The translations under genes were made by a program, and so were the position numbers. From positions 1-64,000 of the forward strand of contig NZ_FXZB01000011.1 of the NCBI RefSeq assembly GCF_900169065.1: a stretch of 64,000 bases of DNA. The letters run 5' to 3'. Below, in pieces: positions 42,605 through 52,497 of this stretch. This DNA comes from Brevibacterium aurantiacum (GTDB lineage Bacteria; Actinomycetota; Actinomycetes; Actinomycetales; Brevibacteriaceae). Position 1 is the first letter of the stretch, and the number at the start of each line of letters is the position of its first letter. Under the pieces are notes generated by a model. That model saw nothing but the letters and a program-made list of their open reading frames with translations. It made no database searches and was not told the DNA's origin.

Positions 42605-44362
42605 TCAGTCCTTGCACTCCACCTTGTTCACCGGACGGTAGACGGTGACGAATGAGTCCCTGGTCGTCTTGCCCGAGGCGATGTCCTCCATCGTCCGCGT
42701 GATCTTGATCGACCAACCCTGTTTGGGAGTCTGAGGCGTGCATTCAGGTCCCGACTCGGTCACGGACCCGGGTGAACTGTAGTTGTAGCGGTCAGAGGAA
42801 TCGGACTTGACCTTGAGCTTCTTGTCGCCGAATACCTTTGCGTGGACCTCACCATCGGAGAGGTACATGTCGAGGACCACCGGCTGCTTCGAGGTGTTCG
42901 TGAACTTCATGTCGATCGTCGACCAGTCCAGCGTGGCCTCCCGGCCCTCTGGGTAGCGGGAGATGTAACGCGAATGAGCTTGGTGTTCGTCCAGTTCGAA
43001 ACCGGCGAAGAAGGCGGCGTTGAACAGTGTCGTCGATACCTGCGAGACTCCCCCTCCGAAGTCCTCCTTCATCTGCCCGTCCGAGATGACGCCGGCGGCC
43101 TTGTACCCGTTTGCTGCTGTGCGCTGTCCGATGGCCTCGTTGAGGGAGAACTGCTCCCCGGGCTGAACGACCGTCCCGGAGACCTTTTTTGCCGCGACCT
43201 TGAGATTGGTGTCGCGGTTGGGTTCGGATGAGTAGCCGGTTGAGTATTCGGACATCACGTCGGAGACATCAGCCTTCTCCGCATCCTTCGTGGTGAAGTC
43301 CGGTTCCACCGAGGCGAGGGTGACGGTTGGTTTGTCGGTCTTGCCCGAGACGGCGTCAGTGACGGCTGTGGTCAGCTCGTCCTTTTTGATCCCGATTCCC
43401 GTTTCCGACTTCACGACCTGAGGCTTGCCGTCTTTGATCGTGAAGCTTGCATCCTTCGCGGGCTTCCCGACATCCTTGTTGGCCGCCAGGACCCGTTTCT
43501 GCAGGTCCTCCTCGTCGAAGACGGGAGTGAGCTTCGAGTCCTTGGGCTCGAAGGTCAGTGTCTTCGCGATCGTCGCGGGGCTGATCGTCATATCTCCGGC
43601 GTCGACATCCGAGGAGGCGTCTTTCGCGGGTTCGGCTCGCACGGTCAGGTCTCCACTCACTGCATCCTTGGCGAAGCCGTCGGCGACGTCTTTCGCCTCG
43701 GCAGTGGTGATGTCGGGTTCGACGTCGGCAGCTGTGACCGGCAGCGGCCCTTCGGTACGCAGCCACGAGTCCTCGATGGCTGTGCGCACCTGTTCGGCGT
43801 CGACGCTCTGACCATCGGTGCCGTCCTTGACCTCGGGCTTGGCTTTGACGTAGCTGACTTCGGCGTCGACGGGTTCGAACTTGAGTGATTCCGTGACCTT
43901 GCCGGTGGCGTCCTCGAATTTCTCATCGGCGATGCTGATGACCGGTTCGATTTCGTTATCGCCGAAGAGGCGGTCCCAGATGATGACGGGGTTGAGGGTG
44001 AAGCCGGTGGCTCGGCTGATGGTCTCCGAGATGTCGAAGCCGACCCCGGCTTTCTCAGGGTCGAGGGCGGCAGTGGGCTTGCCCGCCTTGAGTTCGATCT
44101 TCTCCCCCGCTGTCTCACCCAGCTCTTCACGCAGGGTCGATTCCGCGGAGGTGGTGGACTTGCCGCCGATGTCGACGCCGGCGACAGTCGTTCCGGGCGA
44201 CAGCACGCGTCCGGTGAGGAATCCGATGACCAGGTAGAGGACGGCCAGGACCAGCACGATGAACCCGGCGATGAGCCACGGTCTCCGCTTCGGAGTCTCC
44301 GCGGTGCCCTGCGGGCGGCCGCCGGGGTTCGGTGAGGGGTGGGACAGTGTCTGCGTCGGCAT
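42605..44362 (-). CDS. VanW family protein with peptidoglycan-binding repeats
   Basis: 585 aa. One membrane helix (WLIAGFIVLVLAVLYLVIGFL, residues 29-49), then extracellular repeats similar to PG_binding_4 (about residues 60-400) and a C-terminal VanW domain containing QFSLNEAIGQRTAANGYKAA, GGGVSQVSTTLFNAAFFAG and HQAHSRYISRYPEGREATLD. It is probably a cell-wall-associated protein; VanW function is unclear. It follows mshB by 13 nt in the typA-mshB-vanW set. Confidence 0.87.
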   Translation of the reverse strand: MPTQTLSHPSPNPGGRPQGTAETPKRRPWLIAGFIVLVLAVLYLVIGFLTGRVLSPGTTVAGVDIGGKSTTSAESTLREELGETAGEKIELKAGKPTAALDPEKAGVGFDISETISRATGFTLNPVIIWDRLFGDNEIEPVISIADEKFEDATGKVTESLKFEPVDAEVSYVKAKPEVKDGTDGQSVDAEQVRTAIEDSWLRTEGPLPVTAADVEPDITTAEAKDVADGFAKDAVSGDLTVRAEPAKDASSDVDAGDMTISPATIAKTLTFEPKDSKLTPVFDEEDLQKRVLAANKDVGKPAKDASFTIKDGKPQVVKSETGIGIKKDELTTAVTDAVSGKTDKPTVTLASVEPDFTTKDAEKADVSDVMSEYSTGYSSEPNRDTNLKVAAKKVSGTVVQPGEQFSLNEAIGQRTAANGYKAAGVISDGQMKEDFGGGVSQVSTTLFNAAFFAGFELDEHQAHSRYISRYPEGREATLDWSTIDMKFTNTSKQPVVLDMYLSDGEVHAKVFGDKKLKVKSDSSDRYNYSSPGSVTESGPECTPQTPKQGWSIKITRTMEDIASGKTTRDSFVTVYRPVNKVECKD

Positions 44363-44375
44363 AGTTCTCCCGATT

Positions 44376-45704
44376 CTAACGGGCTGCTGTGGGCCGCCGC
44401 ACCTTGATGAACGCGAGGATTGCGGCGATGAACATCGGACCGATCAGCCAGGCCGCCGAGCGCAGCGTTCCGGTCACGATGATGTCCGCGCCAGGCAGCC
44501 ACGTCGGCTGGCCGAGGACATAGGAGAGGATGACGATGACAAGTGCGGCCACAAGCATCGGAGAGGAGCTTAAGTACATGGTCTTGAGGTGCCAGAGTCC
44601 GCAGGCGGCCAGCAGCAGGGACAGTACGAGTCCCCAGGGCAGGATGACCGTGGCACCGGCGAGGTCGAACACGCTCACGTTGAGGTGCTGCATGGCCCCG
44701 AGGAAGCCGATGAGCACAGCTAAGACAACAGCATGGGCATAGGCGAAGAACCCTGGCTTCTTGGGCTCTCGACGTCGCCGGCGCAGGGGTGCTGCACCGA
44801 CAGCGCTGGGGGTCTGGGTTTCGCAGGCAGCGATGTCGAGGTCCGTGAGCACATGAGGTGCAGGTCCTGATCGAAGCCTCTGGGCCGAGATGGGTGTTCC
44901 GGCACCGATGGAGTAGTACTCATGGTCGACGATCTTCATGCCGATGCCGTTCGACAGTGCGAAGAACCCGCCGGAGACCGCCACCTGGGTGCGGTGAGCG
45001 GCCAAGGCGCTGCGTTTGGCGCCGAGAACCGAGGAGATGTCCTGGGCGATGACGATCTCGCTCACGGGCGGTTTGGTGGGGATCGTCTGAGCTGGCGAGA
45101 AGCCGGTTTCGGCGAATCCGGGCTGATTCGCGTCGAATGTCTCGTGAGCCACCTCGGCGGGGACATCGACGAACAGCAGCCGTCCGGCTCTCCAAGCTGC
45201 GAGGTCGACGGCGGCCACAGTAGCCTCGTGAACGCGCACGTGGTCGGGGTGGCCGTAACCGCCGTTGGCGGCATAGGTGATGACCGCATGGGGGCGGACC
45301 TCGTCGATGACGGCGGCGATGTAGCGGGACACGGTCGAAAGTTCGGCAGCGCAGAGTGCGTTGGCGGGCATGGTCGAGGCGGCGACGGCATGACCGTCAG
45401 GGCCCCACTCCATCCCGGAGTCTTCGAAGGTGTGGGCGCTGCCGCCCAGGAACAGGTGCTCACGCACGCCCAAGGCAGCCATCGCCTCAGCGACCTCGGC
45501 TTCCCGGACGCGGGCGAGTCCGGCACGATTGCCTTCCAAGCCTTTGAGGTCGGCGGGGATGACCTCGCCGTCCTCACCACGAGTGGCACTCAGGACCGTG
45601 ACCCGCGCTCCCTCGCCGACAAGTGCGGCGATTGTGCCTCCGGTCGTGATCGTCTCATCATCGGGATGAGCGTGCACGAAGAGGATGCGGGGAACGACGG
45701 CCAT
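44376..45704 (-). CDS. mshB: Mycothiol deacetylase MshB fused to a C-terminal membrane domain
   Basis: 442 aa from ATG 45704, chosen because AGGA lies 4 nt upstream; an ATG at 45728 adds 8 residues and has no ribosome site. The first 280 residues are a PIG-L-type zinc deacetylase: VHAHPDDETITTGGTIA, then GGYGHPDHVRVHEATVAAV. It deacetylates GlcNAc-inositol in mycothiol synthesis. After a basic linker (LRRRRREPKKPG) come four membrane segments (about residues 330-440), which in mycobacteria would correspond to a separate small membrane gene after mshB. Gene order typA-mshB supports the call. Confidence 0.88.
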   Translation of the reverse strand: MAVVPRILFVHAHPDDETITTGGTIAALVGEGARVTVLSATRGEDGEVIPADLKGLEGNRAGLARVREAEVAEAMAALGVREHLFLGGSAHTFEDSGMEWGPDGHAVAASTMPANALCAAELSTVSRYIAAVIDEVRPHAVITYAANGGYGHPDHVRVHEATVAAVDLAAWRAGRLLFVDVPAEVAHETFDANQPGFAETGFSPAQTIPTKPPVSEIVIAQDISSVLGAKRSALAAHRTQVAVSGGFFALSNGIGMKIVDHEYYSIGAGTPISAQRLRSGPAPHVLTDLDIAACETQTPSAVGAAPLRRRRREPKKPGFFAYAHAVVLAVLIGFLGAMQHLNVSVFDLAGATVILPWGLVLSLLLAACGLWHLKTMYLSSSPMLVAALVIVILSYVLGQPTWLPGADIIVTGTLRSAAWLIGPMFIAAILAFIKVRRPTAAR

Positions 45705-45744
45705 GGGGTCCTGAGTGCTTGTGGTCATGCTGGGTTGGTGGAAC

Positions 45745-47655
45745 TCACGCGTTCTGTTTACGCAGCTTGGCGTAGGTCTTCGCGCGTTCCTTCGGGTCGA
45801 GTTCCAGCTTGCGGATGCGCACTGTCCCTGGGGTGACCTCGACGCATTCGTCCTCACGGGCGAATTCGAGGCTTTCCTCAAGCGTCAGCTTGCGCGGCGG
45901 GACGAGGTTCTCGAAGGAGTCCGCCGAGGCCGAACGCATGTTCGTCAGCTTCTTCTCCTTCGTGATGTTGACGTCCATGTCATCTGCGCGGGAGTTCTCG
46001 CCGACGATCTGGCCGGTATAGACCTCCGAAGTGGGCTGGACGAAGAAGGTGCCGCGTTCCTGCAGGTTGATCATCGCGTAGGGAGTCACAGAACCTGGGC
46101 GGTCGGCCACGAGGGATCCGTTGGTGCGGAACTCGATGTTGCCGGCCCAGGGTCCATAGCCTGCGGAGAAGGAGTTGGCGATGCCGGTTCCGCGGGTCTC
46201 GGTGAGGAACCGGGTACGGAAGCCGATGAGCCCGCGTGCGGGGACGGTGAATTCCATGCGGACCCAGCCGGTGCCGTGGTTGGTCATGGTCGACATGACA
46301 CCCTTGCGGCTGGCCAGGAGCTGCGTGACGGCACCGAGGTAGTCCTCAGGCACGTCGATCTGCAGCTCTTCGAACGGCTCGTGGACCTTGCCGTCAATCT
46401 TCTTGGTGACAACCTGAGGCTTGCCGACGGTGAGTTCGAAGCCTTCACGACGCATCTGCTCGACGAGGATGGCCAGCGCGAGCTCGCCGCGTCCCTGGAC
46501 TTCCCAGGCGTCGGGACGTTCGGTGGGCAGAACCTTGAGCGAGACGTTGCCGACGAGTTCCTGGTCAAGACGATCCTTGACCATGCGTGCGGTGACCTTG
46601 GTGCCCTTTTCGCGACCTGCCAGAGGCGAGGTGTTGATGCCGATGGTCATCGAGATCGCAGGATCATCGATTGTGATCGCAGGCAGGGGCTTCGGGTTGT
46701 TCAGGTCGGTGAGCGTGTCACCGATCATGATGTCGGGGATGCCTGCCACGGCGACGATATCGCCGGCAGATGCCTCGGTGGCCGGGACACGGTCGAGGCC
46801 CTGAGTCTCCAGGAGCTCGGTGATCTTGACCGAGCTGATGTCATCGCCACGAGCCCAGGCGACCTGCTGGCCCTTGCGCAAGGTGCCGCCGAAGATACGC
46901 AGCAGAGCAAGACGGCCGAGGAACGGCGAGGCATCCAGGTTGGTCACGTGGGCCTGAAGGATGTCGTCATCGTTGATCTCAGGAGCCGGGATGGTCTCGA
47001 GGATCGTCTTGAACAGCGGCTCGAGGTCCGGGTTCGACGGAGCTTCTCCATCAGCGGGCTGCTCGAGCGAAGCGGCGCCGACCTTGGCCGCAGCGAAGAC
47101 GGTAGGCACGTCGAGGACCGAGTCGACATCGAGGTCGGGAACTTCGTCCGCGAGGTCGGAGGCGAGACCGAGGAGCAGGTCCTGGGCCTCTTCGACGACT
47201 CCGTCGATGCGAGCATCGGCACGGTCGGTCTTGTTGATCAAGAGGATGACCGGCAACTTCGCGGCCAGCGCCTTGCGCAGCACGAAGCGGGTCTGGGGCA
47301 GAGGGCCCTCGGATGCGTCGACGAGGAGAACCACGCCGTCGACCATGGACAGGCCGCGCTCGACCTCTCCGCCGAAGTCAGCGTGACCCGGCGTGTCGAT
47401 GACGTTGATGACGATGGGGTCGTCACCGGCTGACGGTCCGTTGTAGAGAACCGAGGTGTTCTTCGCGAGAATGGTGATGCCCTTCTCGCGTTCGAGGTCG
47501 CCGGAGTCCATGACGCGTTCAGCAAAATCACCGTGTTCGCTGAACACACCGGTCTGGCGGAGCATGGCATCGACCAGAGTGGTCTTGCCGTGGTCGACGT
47601 GGGCGACGATTGCGACGTTGCGGCGGTTTTCCCGACGCGTGATGGCTTCAGTCAT
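45745..47655 (-). CDS. typA: Translational GTPase TypA/BipA
   Basis: 636 aa. G1 HVDHGKTTLVDAML (residues 19-32), G2/G3 region with EKGITILAKNTS, DTPGHADFGGEVER, and G4 NKTDRADA. The elongation-factor-G-like domains follow, with RGELALAILVEQMRREGFEL and the C-terminal TypA-specific domain ending KERAKTYAKLRKQNA. It acts in ribosome assembly and stress. ATG 47655 has AAGG 6-9 nt upstream. Confidence 0.95.
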   Translation of the reverse strand: MTEAITRRENRRNVAIVAHVDHGKTTLVDAMLRQTGVFSEHGDFAERVMDSGDLEREKGITILAKNTSVLYNGPSAGDDPIVINVIDTPGHADFGGEVERGLSMVDGVVLLVDASEGPLPQTRFVLRKALAAKLPVILLINKTDRADARIDGVVEEAQDLLLGLASDLADEVPDLDVDSVLDVPTVFAAAKVGAASLEQPADGEAPSNPDLEPLFKTILETIPAPEINDDDILQAHVTNLDASPFLGRLALLRIFGGTLRKGQQVAWARGDDISSVKITELLETQGLDRVPATEASAGDIVAVAGIPDIMIGDTLTDLNNPKPLPAITIDDPAISMTIGINTSPLAGREKGTKVTARMVKDRLDQELVGNVSLKVLPTERPDAWEVQGRGELALAILVEQMRREGFELTVGKPQVVTKKIDGKVHEPFEELQIDVPEDYLGAVTQLLASRKGVMSTMTNHGTGWVRMEFTVPARGLIGFRTRFLTETRGTGIANSFSAGYGPWAGNIEFRTNGSLVADRPGSVTPYAMINLQERGTFFVQPTSEVYTGQIVGENSRADDMDVNITKEKKLTNMRSASADSFENLVPPRKLTLEESLEFAREDECVEVTPGTVRIRKLELDPKERAKTYAKLRKQNA

Positions 47656-47705
47656 CAAGAACCTTATGAGCTAGAGAGATTGGTCCGGTGCGGACCCAAC
47701 AGACC

Positions 47706-47711
47706 ATTATA
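47706..47711 (-). promoter_or_regulatory. Perfect -10 (TATAAT) of typA
   Basis: Minus-strand TATAAT, with the start expected near 47699, giving a leader of about 44 nt that contains the AAGG ribosome site. No convincing -35. Confidence 0.6.
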
Positions 47712-47780
47712 CGGCCACACGCTTACCGGAAATGACAGGTGGTGTTCAAAGTCGGGCATGAAGAATGCGAGCGTGAATGC

Positions 47781-47852
47781 ATTCGGTGGTCGCAGCGGCG
47801 AGTGAGAATCCGCCCGAAAGCGCATCTGACTCGTCCGCTGCGACCACCGAAT
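47781..47852. terminator. 72-nt inverted repeat downstream of the peptide ABC operon
   Basis: ATTCGGTGGTCGCAGCGG (47781-47798) is exactly complementary to 47835-47852. The stem continues for 5 bp (CGAGT/ACTCG) past a single bulged T. It lies 31 nt below the operon stop on the minus strand and so probably ends that transcript; no T-run follows. Confidence 0.6.
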
Positions 47853-47883
47853 TATCACGTAGGCCAGCTGGACTGCCTGAGGA

Positions 47884-49824
47884 TCAGGCGTTGGCCGTGG
47901 CCTCCAGAACAGCGTCCCTGGCTTCGCGTCGCTTGCGCTGTTCGCGCGGGTCCGGAACTGGGACCGCGGACAGCAGCCGCTGGGTGTAGGGATGAACCGG
48001 GTTGGCGACGACCTGCGAGCTCTTCCCGATCTCGACCAAGTACCCGTGACGCATCACGGCGATACGCGAGGCGATGCGTTCGATGACTGCCAGGTCGTGG
48101 CTGATGAACAGGCACGCGAATCCGTATTCCTGCTGCAGACCCTCGAACAGGTCGAGGACCTTGGCCTGCACCGAAACGTCGAGGGCCGATGTCGGCTCAT
48201 CGGCGATGAGCAGCTTCGGCCTCAGAGTCAGCGCACGGGCGATGCCGATGCGCTGCCGTTGACCGCCGGAGAGCTCGTGCGGATAGCGGTTGCGCATCGA
48301 TGTGGGCAGCTCGACGGCGGTGAGCAGCTCTTCGACGCGCTTGCTCAGTGCTGGCCCCTTCATCCCCTCGTGGAGGTAGAGAGGTTCCCCGATGGACTCA
48401 CCGACGGGCAGACGCGGGTTGAGCGAGGAACCAGGGTCCTGGAACACGATCCCGACTTCCTTGCGCAGCGGTCGCATCGCCTTGTTGCTCAGGCCCTTGA
48501 TGCTCTTGCCGTTGACGACCATATCGCCTTCGACGGTGGGCAGAAGTCCCAAGGCAGCACGACCGATCGTCGTTTTGCCCGAACCGGATTCACCGACCAA
48601 TCCCACGACCTCGCCGGGAGCGATCATCAGATTGATGTGGTGTGCGGCGCGGAAGGCCTTCTTCCGTCCGATCGCCGGATATTCGATCGCAGCATCGCGC
48701 AGCTGCAGTGCAGAAGGCTTCGAGAAGTCAGCCTGAGACCCGGGATGGTAGTAGGTCTCCGTGGAGTCCATCTCGATGTCGTGGGCATGCTTGGACTCCC
48801 CGGCTGCCTCCGCGGCCTCGGCCAGGCCCGAGACCCGGTCTGTTCCGCCCTCGGTCACCATCGGGCTGAGAGTCGACTTCGGCGGGTGCGCTCCACCGTC
48901 ATTGCCGCCCGTCGTGACGTCGTCGGCGGTGCCGTGGGAGGCTTCCGTTTCGTGGACTACGGCCGAGTCCTCGACACCGGCGGGATCGGCACCGAAGGCC
49001 TCCCCCTCAATCGCCGTGCCGAGGTGCGGCACAGCTTCGAGGAGCTGCTTCGTGTACGGATGCTGCGGGTTGTAGAAGATCTCTTCCGCATTGCCAGATT
49101 CGACGACACGACCAGCCTTCATCACAATCATGCGATCAGCCATATCGGCGACCACACCCATGTCATGGGTGATGAGGATGATGCCGGCATCGAGCTTCGA
49201 CTTCAGCTCACGCATGAGCTTGAGGATCTCAGCCTGGACGGTGACGTCCAGAGCCGTCGTCGGCTCATCGGCGATGAGCAGCTTGGGCTGGCAGGCCAGA
49301 GCCTGAGCGATCATGATGCGCTGACGCTGCCCGCCCGAAAGCTGGTGGGGGAACGAATGGAACCGCTCCTCCGGGTCCGGGATCTCGACGAGACGCATGA
49401 GCTCGAGAGCGCGCTCTTTGGCCTCTGTGGGTCCGACGTCGAGGTGGACGCGCAGCGTCTCCACGATCTGGAAGCCCGCAGTGTAGACCGGGTTGAGTGC
49501 GGTCATCGGCTCCTGGAAGATGACCGAGATCTCGTTTCCGCGGATCTGCTGCATCTTCTCCGGCGGCATGCCGATGAGTTCGGTCCCGCCCATCTTCGCC
49601 GAGCCGGTGGCCCTGCCGTTGCTGGGCAGCAGACCGAGCAGTGACATGCTCGACTGTGATTTGCCGGAACCCGACTCTCCCACGATCGCCAGCACTTCAC
49701 CAGCGTTAACTGTGTAGTTGAGATCTTCGGCGGCCATCCACCATTCGTCGTTGACCCAGAAGTTCACTCCCAGGTCCTTGACGTCGAGGACCGGTGATTT
49801 AGCTGTGTTTGTCTGTTCAGTCAT
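47884..49824 (-). CDS. Dipeptide/oligopeptide ABC transporter, fused DppD-DppF ATPase
   Basis: 646 aa with two complete ABC domains. The first has [35 protein letters not shown] and [16 protein letters not shown]; the second has [36 protein letters not shown] and [16 protein letters not shown]. Each ends with the oligopeptide-transporter signature ([24 protein letters not shown]). A linker of about 90 acidic residues joins them (about residues 290-380). It energises the two permeases. The ATG overlaps the permease stop (TGATG). Confidence 0.92.
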   Translation of the reverse strand: MTEQTNTAKSPVLDVKDLGVNFWVNDEWWMAAEDLNYTVNAGEVLAIVGESGSGKSQSSMSLLGLLPSNGRATGSAKMGGTELIGMPPEKMQQIRGNEISVIFQEPMTALNPVYTAGFQIVETLRVHLDVGPTEAKERALELMRLVEIPDPEERFHSFPHQLSGGQRQRIMIAQALACQPKLLIADEPTTALDVTVQAEILKLMRELKSKLDAGIILITHDMGVVADMADRMIVMKAGRVVESGNAEEIFYNPQHPYTKQLLEAVPHLGTAIEGEAFGADPAGVEDSAVVHETEASHGTADDVTTGGNDGGAHPPKSTLSPMVTEGGTDRVSGLAEAAEAAGESKHAHDIEMDSTETYYHPGSQADFSKPSALQLRDAAIEYPAIGRKKAFRAAHHINLMIAPGEVVGLVGESGSGKTTIGRAALGLLPTVEGDMVVNGKSIKGLSNKAMRPLRKEVGIVFQDPGSSLNPRLPVGESIGEPLYLHEGMKGPALSKRVEELLTAVELPTSMRNRYPHELSGGQRQRIGIARALTLRPKLLIADEPTSALDVSVQAKVLDLFEGLQQEYGFACLFISHDLAVIERIASRIAVMRHGYLVEIGKSSQVVANPVHPYTQRLLSAVPVPDPREQRKRREARDAVLEATANA

Positions 49825-50855
49825 CACTTCGCCTCTTTCTGGGTCATGCGCTCGGCCTTCTTCATCTTCCTCCAGCTCGGAATGGTCTTCATTCGGGGGT
49901 CGAACGCATCGCGTAGACCGTCGCCGATGAAGTTCACACACAGAGCAATGACGATGATGAACAGACCTGGCCACCAGAACAGCCACGGACGAGTGGCGAA
50001 GGAGGTCTGGTATTCGCTGATGAGCTGGCCCAGGGAGATTCCGGGCGCCTGGATGCCGAAGCCGAGATAGCTCAGCGCCGCTTCAAGCACGATCGCCTGG
50101 CTCATCACCAGCGTCGTATTGACGATGATGACCCCCATGGCGTTGGGCAACATGTGTTTGAACATGATGCGGAAGTCGCTGGCTCCGGCCACGCGAGCCG
50201 AATCGACGAATTCGCGTTCGCGCAGGGACATGAAGTCACCGCGGACGAGTCGTGCCAGGCCGGTCCACAGGATCGCACCCAAGGCCAGGCCGAGCAGTGG
50301 CCCGTTCGCGCCCCCGACCATCTTGCCGAGGATCGAGCCGATGACGATGACGGGCAAGATGATGAAACCATCCGTGATGCGCATCAGCAGGGAATCGATC
50401 CACCCGCGATAGTAACCGGCGACTGCACCCACGATTGTGCCGATGACTAGGCAGACCAGGCCGATGATGATCATGACGATGATGGAGATCTGCGTCCCCT
50501 TCATCACCCGGGCGAAGTTGTCACGTCCGATCTCGTCCTGCCCGAAGGGATGGTCACCCAGCGAGAAGAAGTTCGAGAAGGACCAGGTCGGCGCGCCTCC
50601 GGCGTTGACGATCGGGCCCGAGGCGGTGTGATTGTAGATCCACCATCCGGGGATCGGACCGAAGCCCACCGATGAGAAGGCGAAGAGGGCGACGAAGGCG
50701 AAGACTCCGATGCTGATCATCGCGCCCTTGTGGCGGAGGAACTTGCGGAAGACGATCTTGCCCTGAGACAGACCTTCGGTTTCCTTGGCTTCGATCGCAT
50801 TGTCCCCGACGTCGTCGGAGGCGAGAGCATTCTGATTATCGTTGTTGGTACTCAT
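49824..50855 (-). CDS. Peptide ABC transporter permease, DppC type
   Basis: 343 aa. Long cytoplasmic N terminus (about 35 residues), then about six membrane segments. The EAA loop reads SLREREFVDSARVAGASDFRIMF, and FDPRMKTIPSW ends the membrane part, both typical of OppC/DppC. It forms the import channel with the DppB-type permease. The start overlaps the upstream stop (ATGA), and the end couples to the ATPase gene. Confidence 0.92.
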   Translation of the reverse strand: MSTNNDNQNALASDDVGDNAIEAKETEGLSQGKIVFRKFLRHKGAMISIGVFAFVALFAFSSVGFGPIPGWWIYNHTASGPIVNAGGAPTWSFSNFFSLGDHPFGQDEIGRDNFARVMKGTQISIIVMIIIGLVCLVIGTIVGAVAGYYRGWIDSLLMRITDGFIILPVIVIGSILGKMVGGANGPLLGLALGAILWTGLARLVRGDFMSLREREFVDSARVAGASDFRIMFKHMLPNAMGVIIVNTTLVMSQAIVLEAALSYLGFGIQAPGISLGQLISEYQTSFATRPWLFWWPGLFIIVIALCVNFIGDGLRDAFDPRMKTIPSWRKMKKAERMTQKEAK

Positions 50856-52396
50856 GCGTTCACTCGGATTCTGGGGTCGAGGACTGCGTAGAGGAAGTCC
50901 GCGACGAGGTTGGCGATGATGGCGAGCAGGCCGGTGATGAGGATGTAGGCCATGATCGGATCGAGTTCGGACTGTCTCATCGAATCGATGAAGAGCTTGC
51001 CCATACCGTTCCAGCCGAAGATCGTCTCCGTGATGACGGCACCGCCGATCATGGTGATGATGTCGACGGGAATGATCGATGCCAACGGCAGCAGAGCATT
51101 GCGCAGTGCGTGGCGCATGACGACCGTACGCTCGTTGAGGCCCTTGGCCCGTGCCGTGCGGATGTAGTCCTGTCCCATGACCTCGAGCATCGAACCGCGT
51201 GTGTAGCGGGTGTATGAAGCGAAGGAGATGAGGATCAGGGCGATCGACGGGAGGAGCAGGTGAGTGAACGTGTCAAGGTTCGCTATCCAGAAATCGCCCT
51301 CAAGGTTCGGCGTCGATGCGCCGATCGTCGCAATCGGTCGGTTGTTGATCGCAGGCTGGTCGGAGTAGTCCCCCCACCCCTGCAGCACACGGTCGGCGAA
51401 GATGAGGACGGCGATGATCAGGCCGGTGAAGAACGTCGTGCGGACCGTGTCCCAGGGATCGGGACCGCGGAAGGCCAGACCCACGCCGACGGCCACACCG
51501 ATCGTGACGATGAGGAGTCCGAGCATCCACAGCCAGTTCATCTCCTGGTAGTAGAAGAGGTACTGCAGCGGCATATAGAGCAGGGCTCCGATGACGGCCA
51601 TCGTCAGAGACGCGTAGAGGACTCGCTTGTTCTTCAGGCCCGTCGACAGGAAGGTCATGACAACGGCATCGCCGAGGCCGATGACGACGATTCCCACGAT
51701 GCCGATGCTCGGGTGCTGCAGCCAACCGCTGGCCAGAATGTAGTAGATCGTGGCGAAGGTGATCACTGTGGCAGCGAGGAAGGTGATGAGTCTGCGTTTG
51801 CCGCTGCCGCCCAGAGCACCCATCCAGAACAGTCCCATCGCAATGCAGACGAGGATGATCGGCACCCAGCTGCTCAGCGTCGGGTCGTTGATGAAGTTGT
51901 TGATCTCGATCGCGCCGTACTGCTTGAGCAGAACCGCGACCCAGAACACAGGCAGCGAGTAGAGGAGGAACGAGACGAAGGTGATGAAGTAGTCGAAGCC
52001 CGAGTACTGACGAATCGCCGAGACCATTCCGACGGCGATGCCGAGCACGATGGCCACGATCGTCGAGGCGGTGATGAGCTTGACCGTGTTGACGATTGCG
52101 CCCTGAAGCTGCGAGGTGACCTCTTGGCCCGATTTCCAAGCGATGCCGAAGTCACACTGCCCGACCACGCAGCCGCCTACGCCGGCCAGCCACTTGAAGT
52201 AGCGCACGATCGCCGGGGTATCGAGGTCGAGGAGCCTGCGGCGGGACTCGTAGAGTGCCTCGATGTTGGGAGAGGTGCTCGAACGCAGATCCCAGAAGAA
52301 ATCGAGGGCGACGTTGAGCAGGAGGTAGAGGACGAATGTCACGACCAGGAGCACGAGTGCAGTCGAGAGTAGTCGTCTGAGGATGAATCTTGTCAT
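50852..52396 (-). CDS. Peptide ABC transporter permease, DppB type with a large membrane insertion
   Basis: 514 aa; most DppB/OppB permeases are near 310. The N-terminal TM1 and SFLLYSLPVFWVAVLLKQYG match DppB; the C-terminal third (GSMLEVMGQDYIRTARAKGL, the EAA loop, then ETIFGWNGMGKLF) is also normal. Between them sit about 190 extra residues with five or six membrane segments. First permease of the operon, followed by dppC-type with an ATGA overlap. Confidence 0.88.
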   Translation of the reverse strand: MTRFILRRLLSTALVLLVVTFVLYLLLNVALDFFWDLRSSTSPNIEALYESRRRLLDLDTPAIVRYFKWLAGVGGCVVGQCDFGIAWKSGQEVTSQLQGAIVNTVKLITASTIVAIVLGIAVGMVSAIRQYSGFDYFITFVSFLLYSLPVFWVAVLLKQYGAIEINNFINDPTLSSWVPIILVCIAMGLFWMGALGGSGKRRLITFLAATVITFATIYYILASGWLQHPSIGIVGIVVIGLGDAVVMTFLSTGLKNKRVLYASLTMAVIGALLYMPLQYLFYYQEMNWLWMLGLLIVTIGVAVGVGLAFRGPDPWDTVRTTFFTGLIIAVLIFADRVLQGWGDYSDQPAINNRPIATIGASTPNLEGDFWIANLDTFTHLLLPSIALILISFASYTRYTRGSMLEVMGQDYIRTARAKGLNERTVVMRHALRNALLPLASIIPVDIITMIGGAVITETIFGWNGMGKLFIDSMRQSELDPIMAYILITGLLAIIANLVADFLYAVLDPRIRVNA

Positions 52397-52427
52397 TGGG
52401 TGTCCGTTTCAATCTTCCGAAAACGCC

Positions 52428-52458
52428 GCTGTGGGGATCACAGAGTGATCCCCACAGC
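52428..52458 (-). terminator. Intra-operon hairpin between the binding-protein gene and the permease genes
   Basis: GCTGTGGGGATCAC (52428-52441) pairs perfectly with GTGATCCCCACAGC (52445-52458) around a 3-nt loop. On the minus strand it is followed by GGCGTTTTCGG. It is a likely partial terminator that gives more binding protein than permease. Confidence 0.72.
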
Positions 52459-52497
52459 ATCTGGGGGTGAAGGAGAACCGATCGCGTCAGTCGCGGA

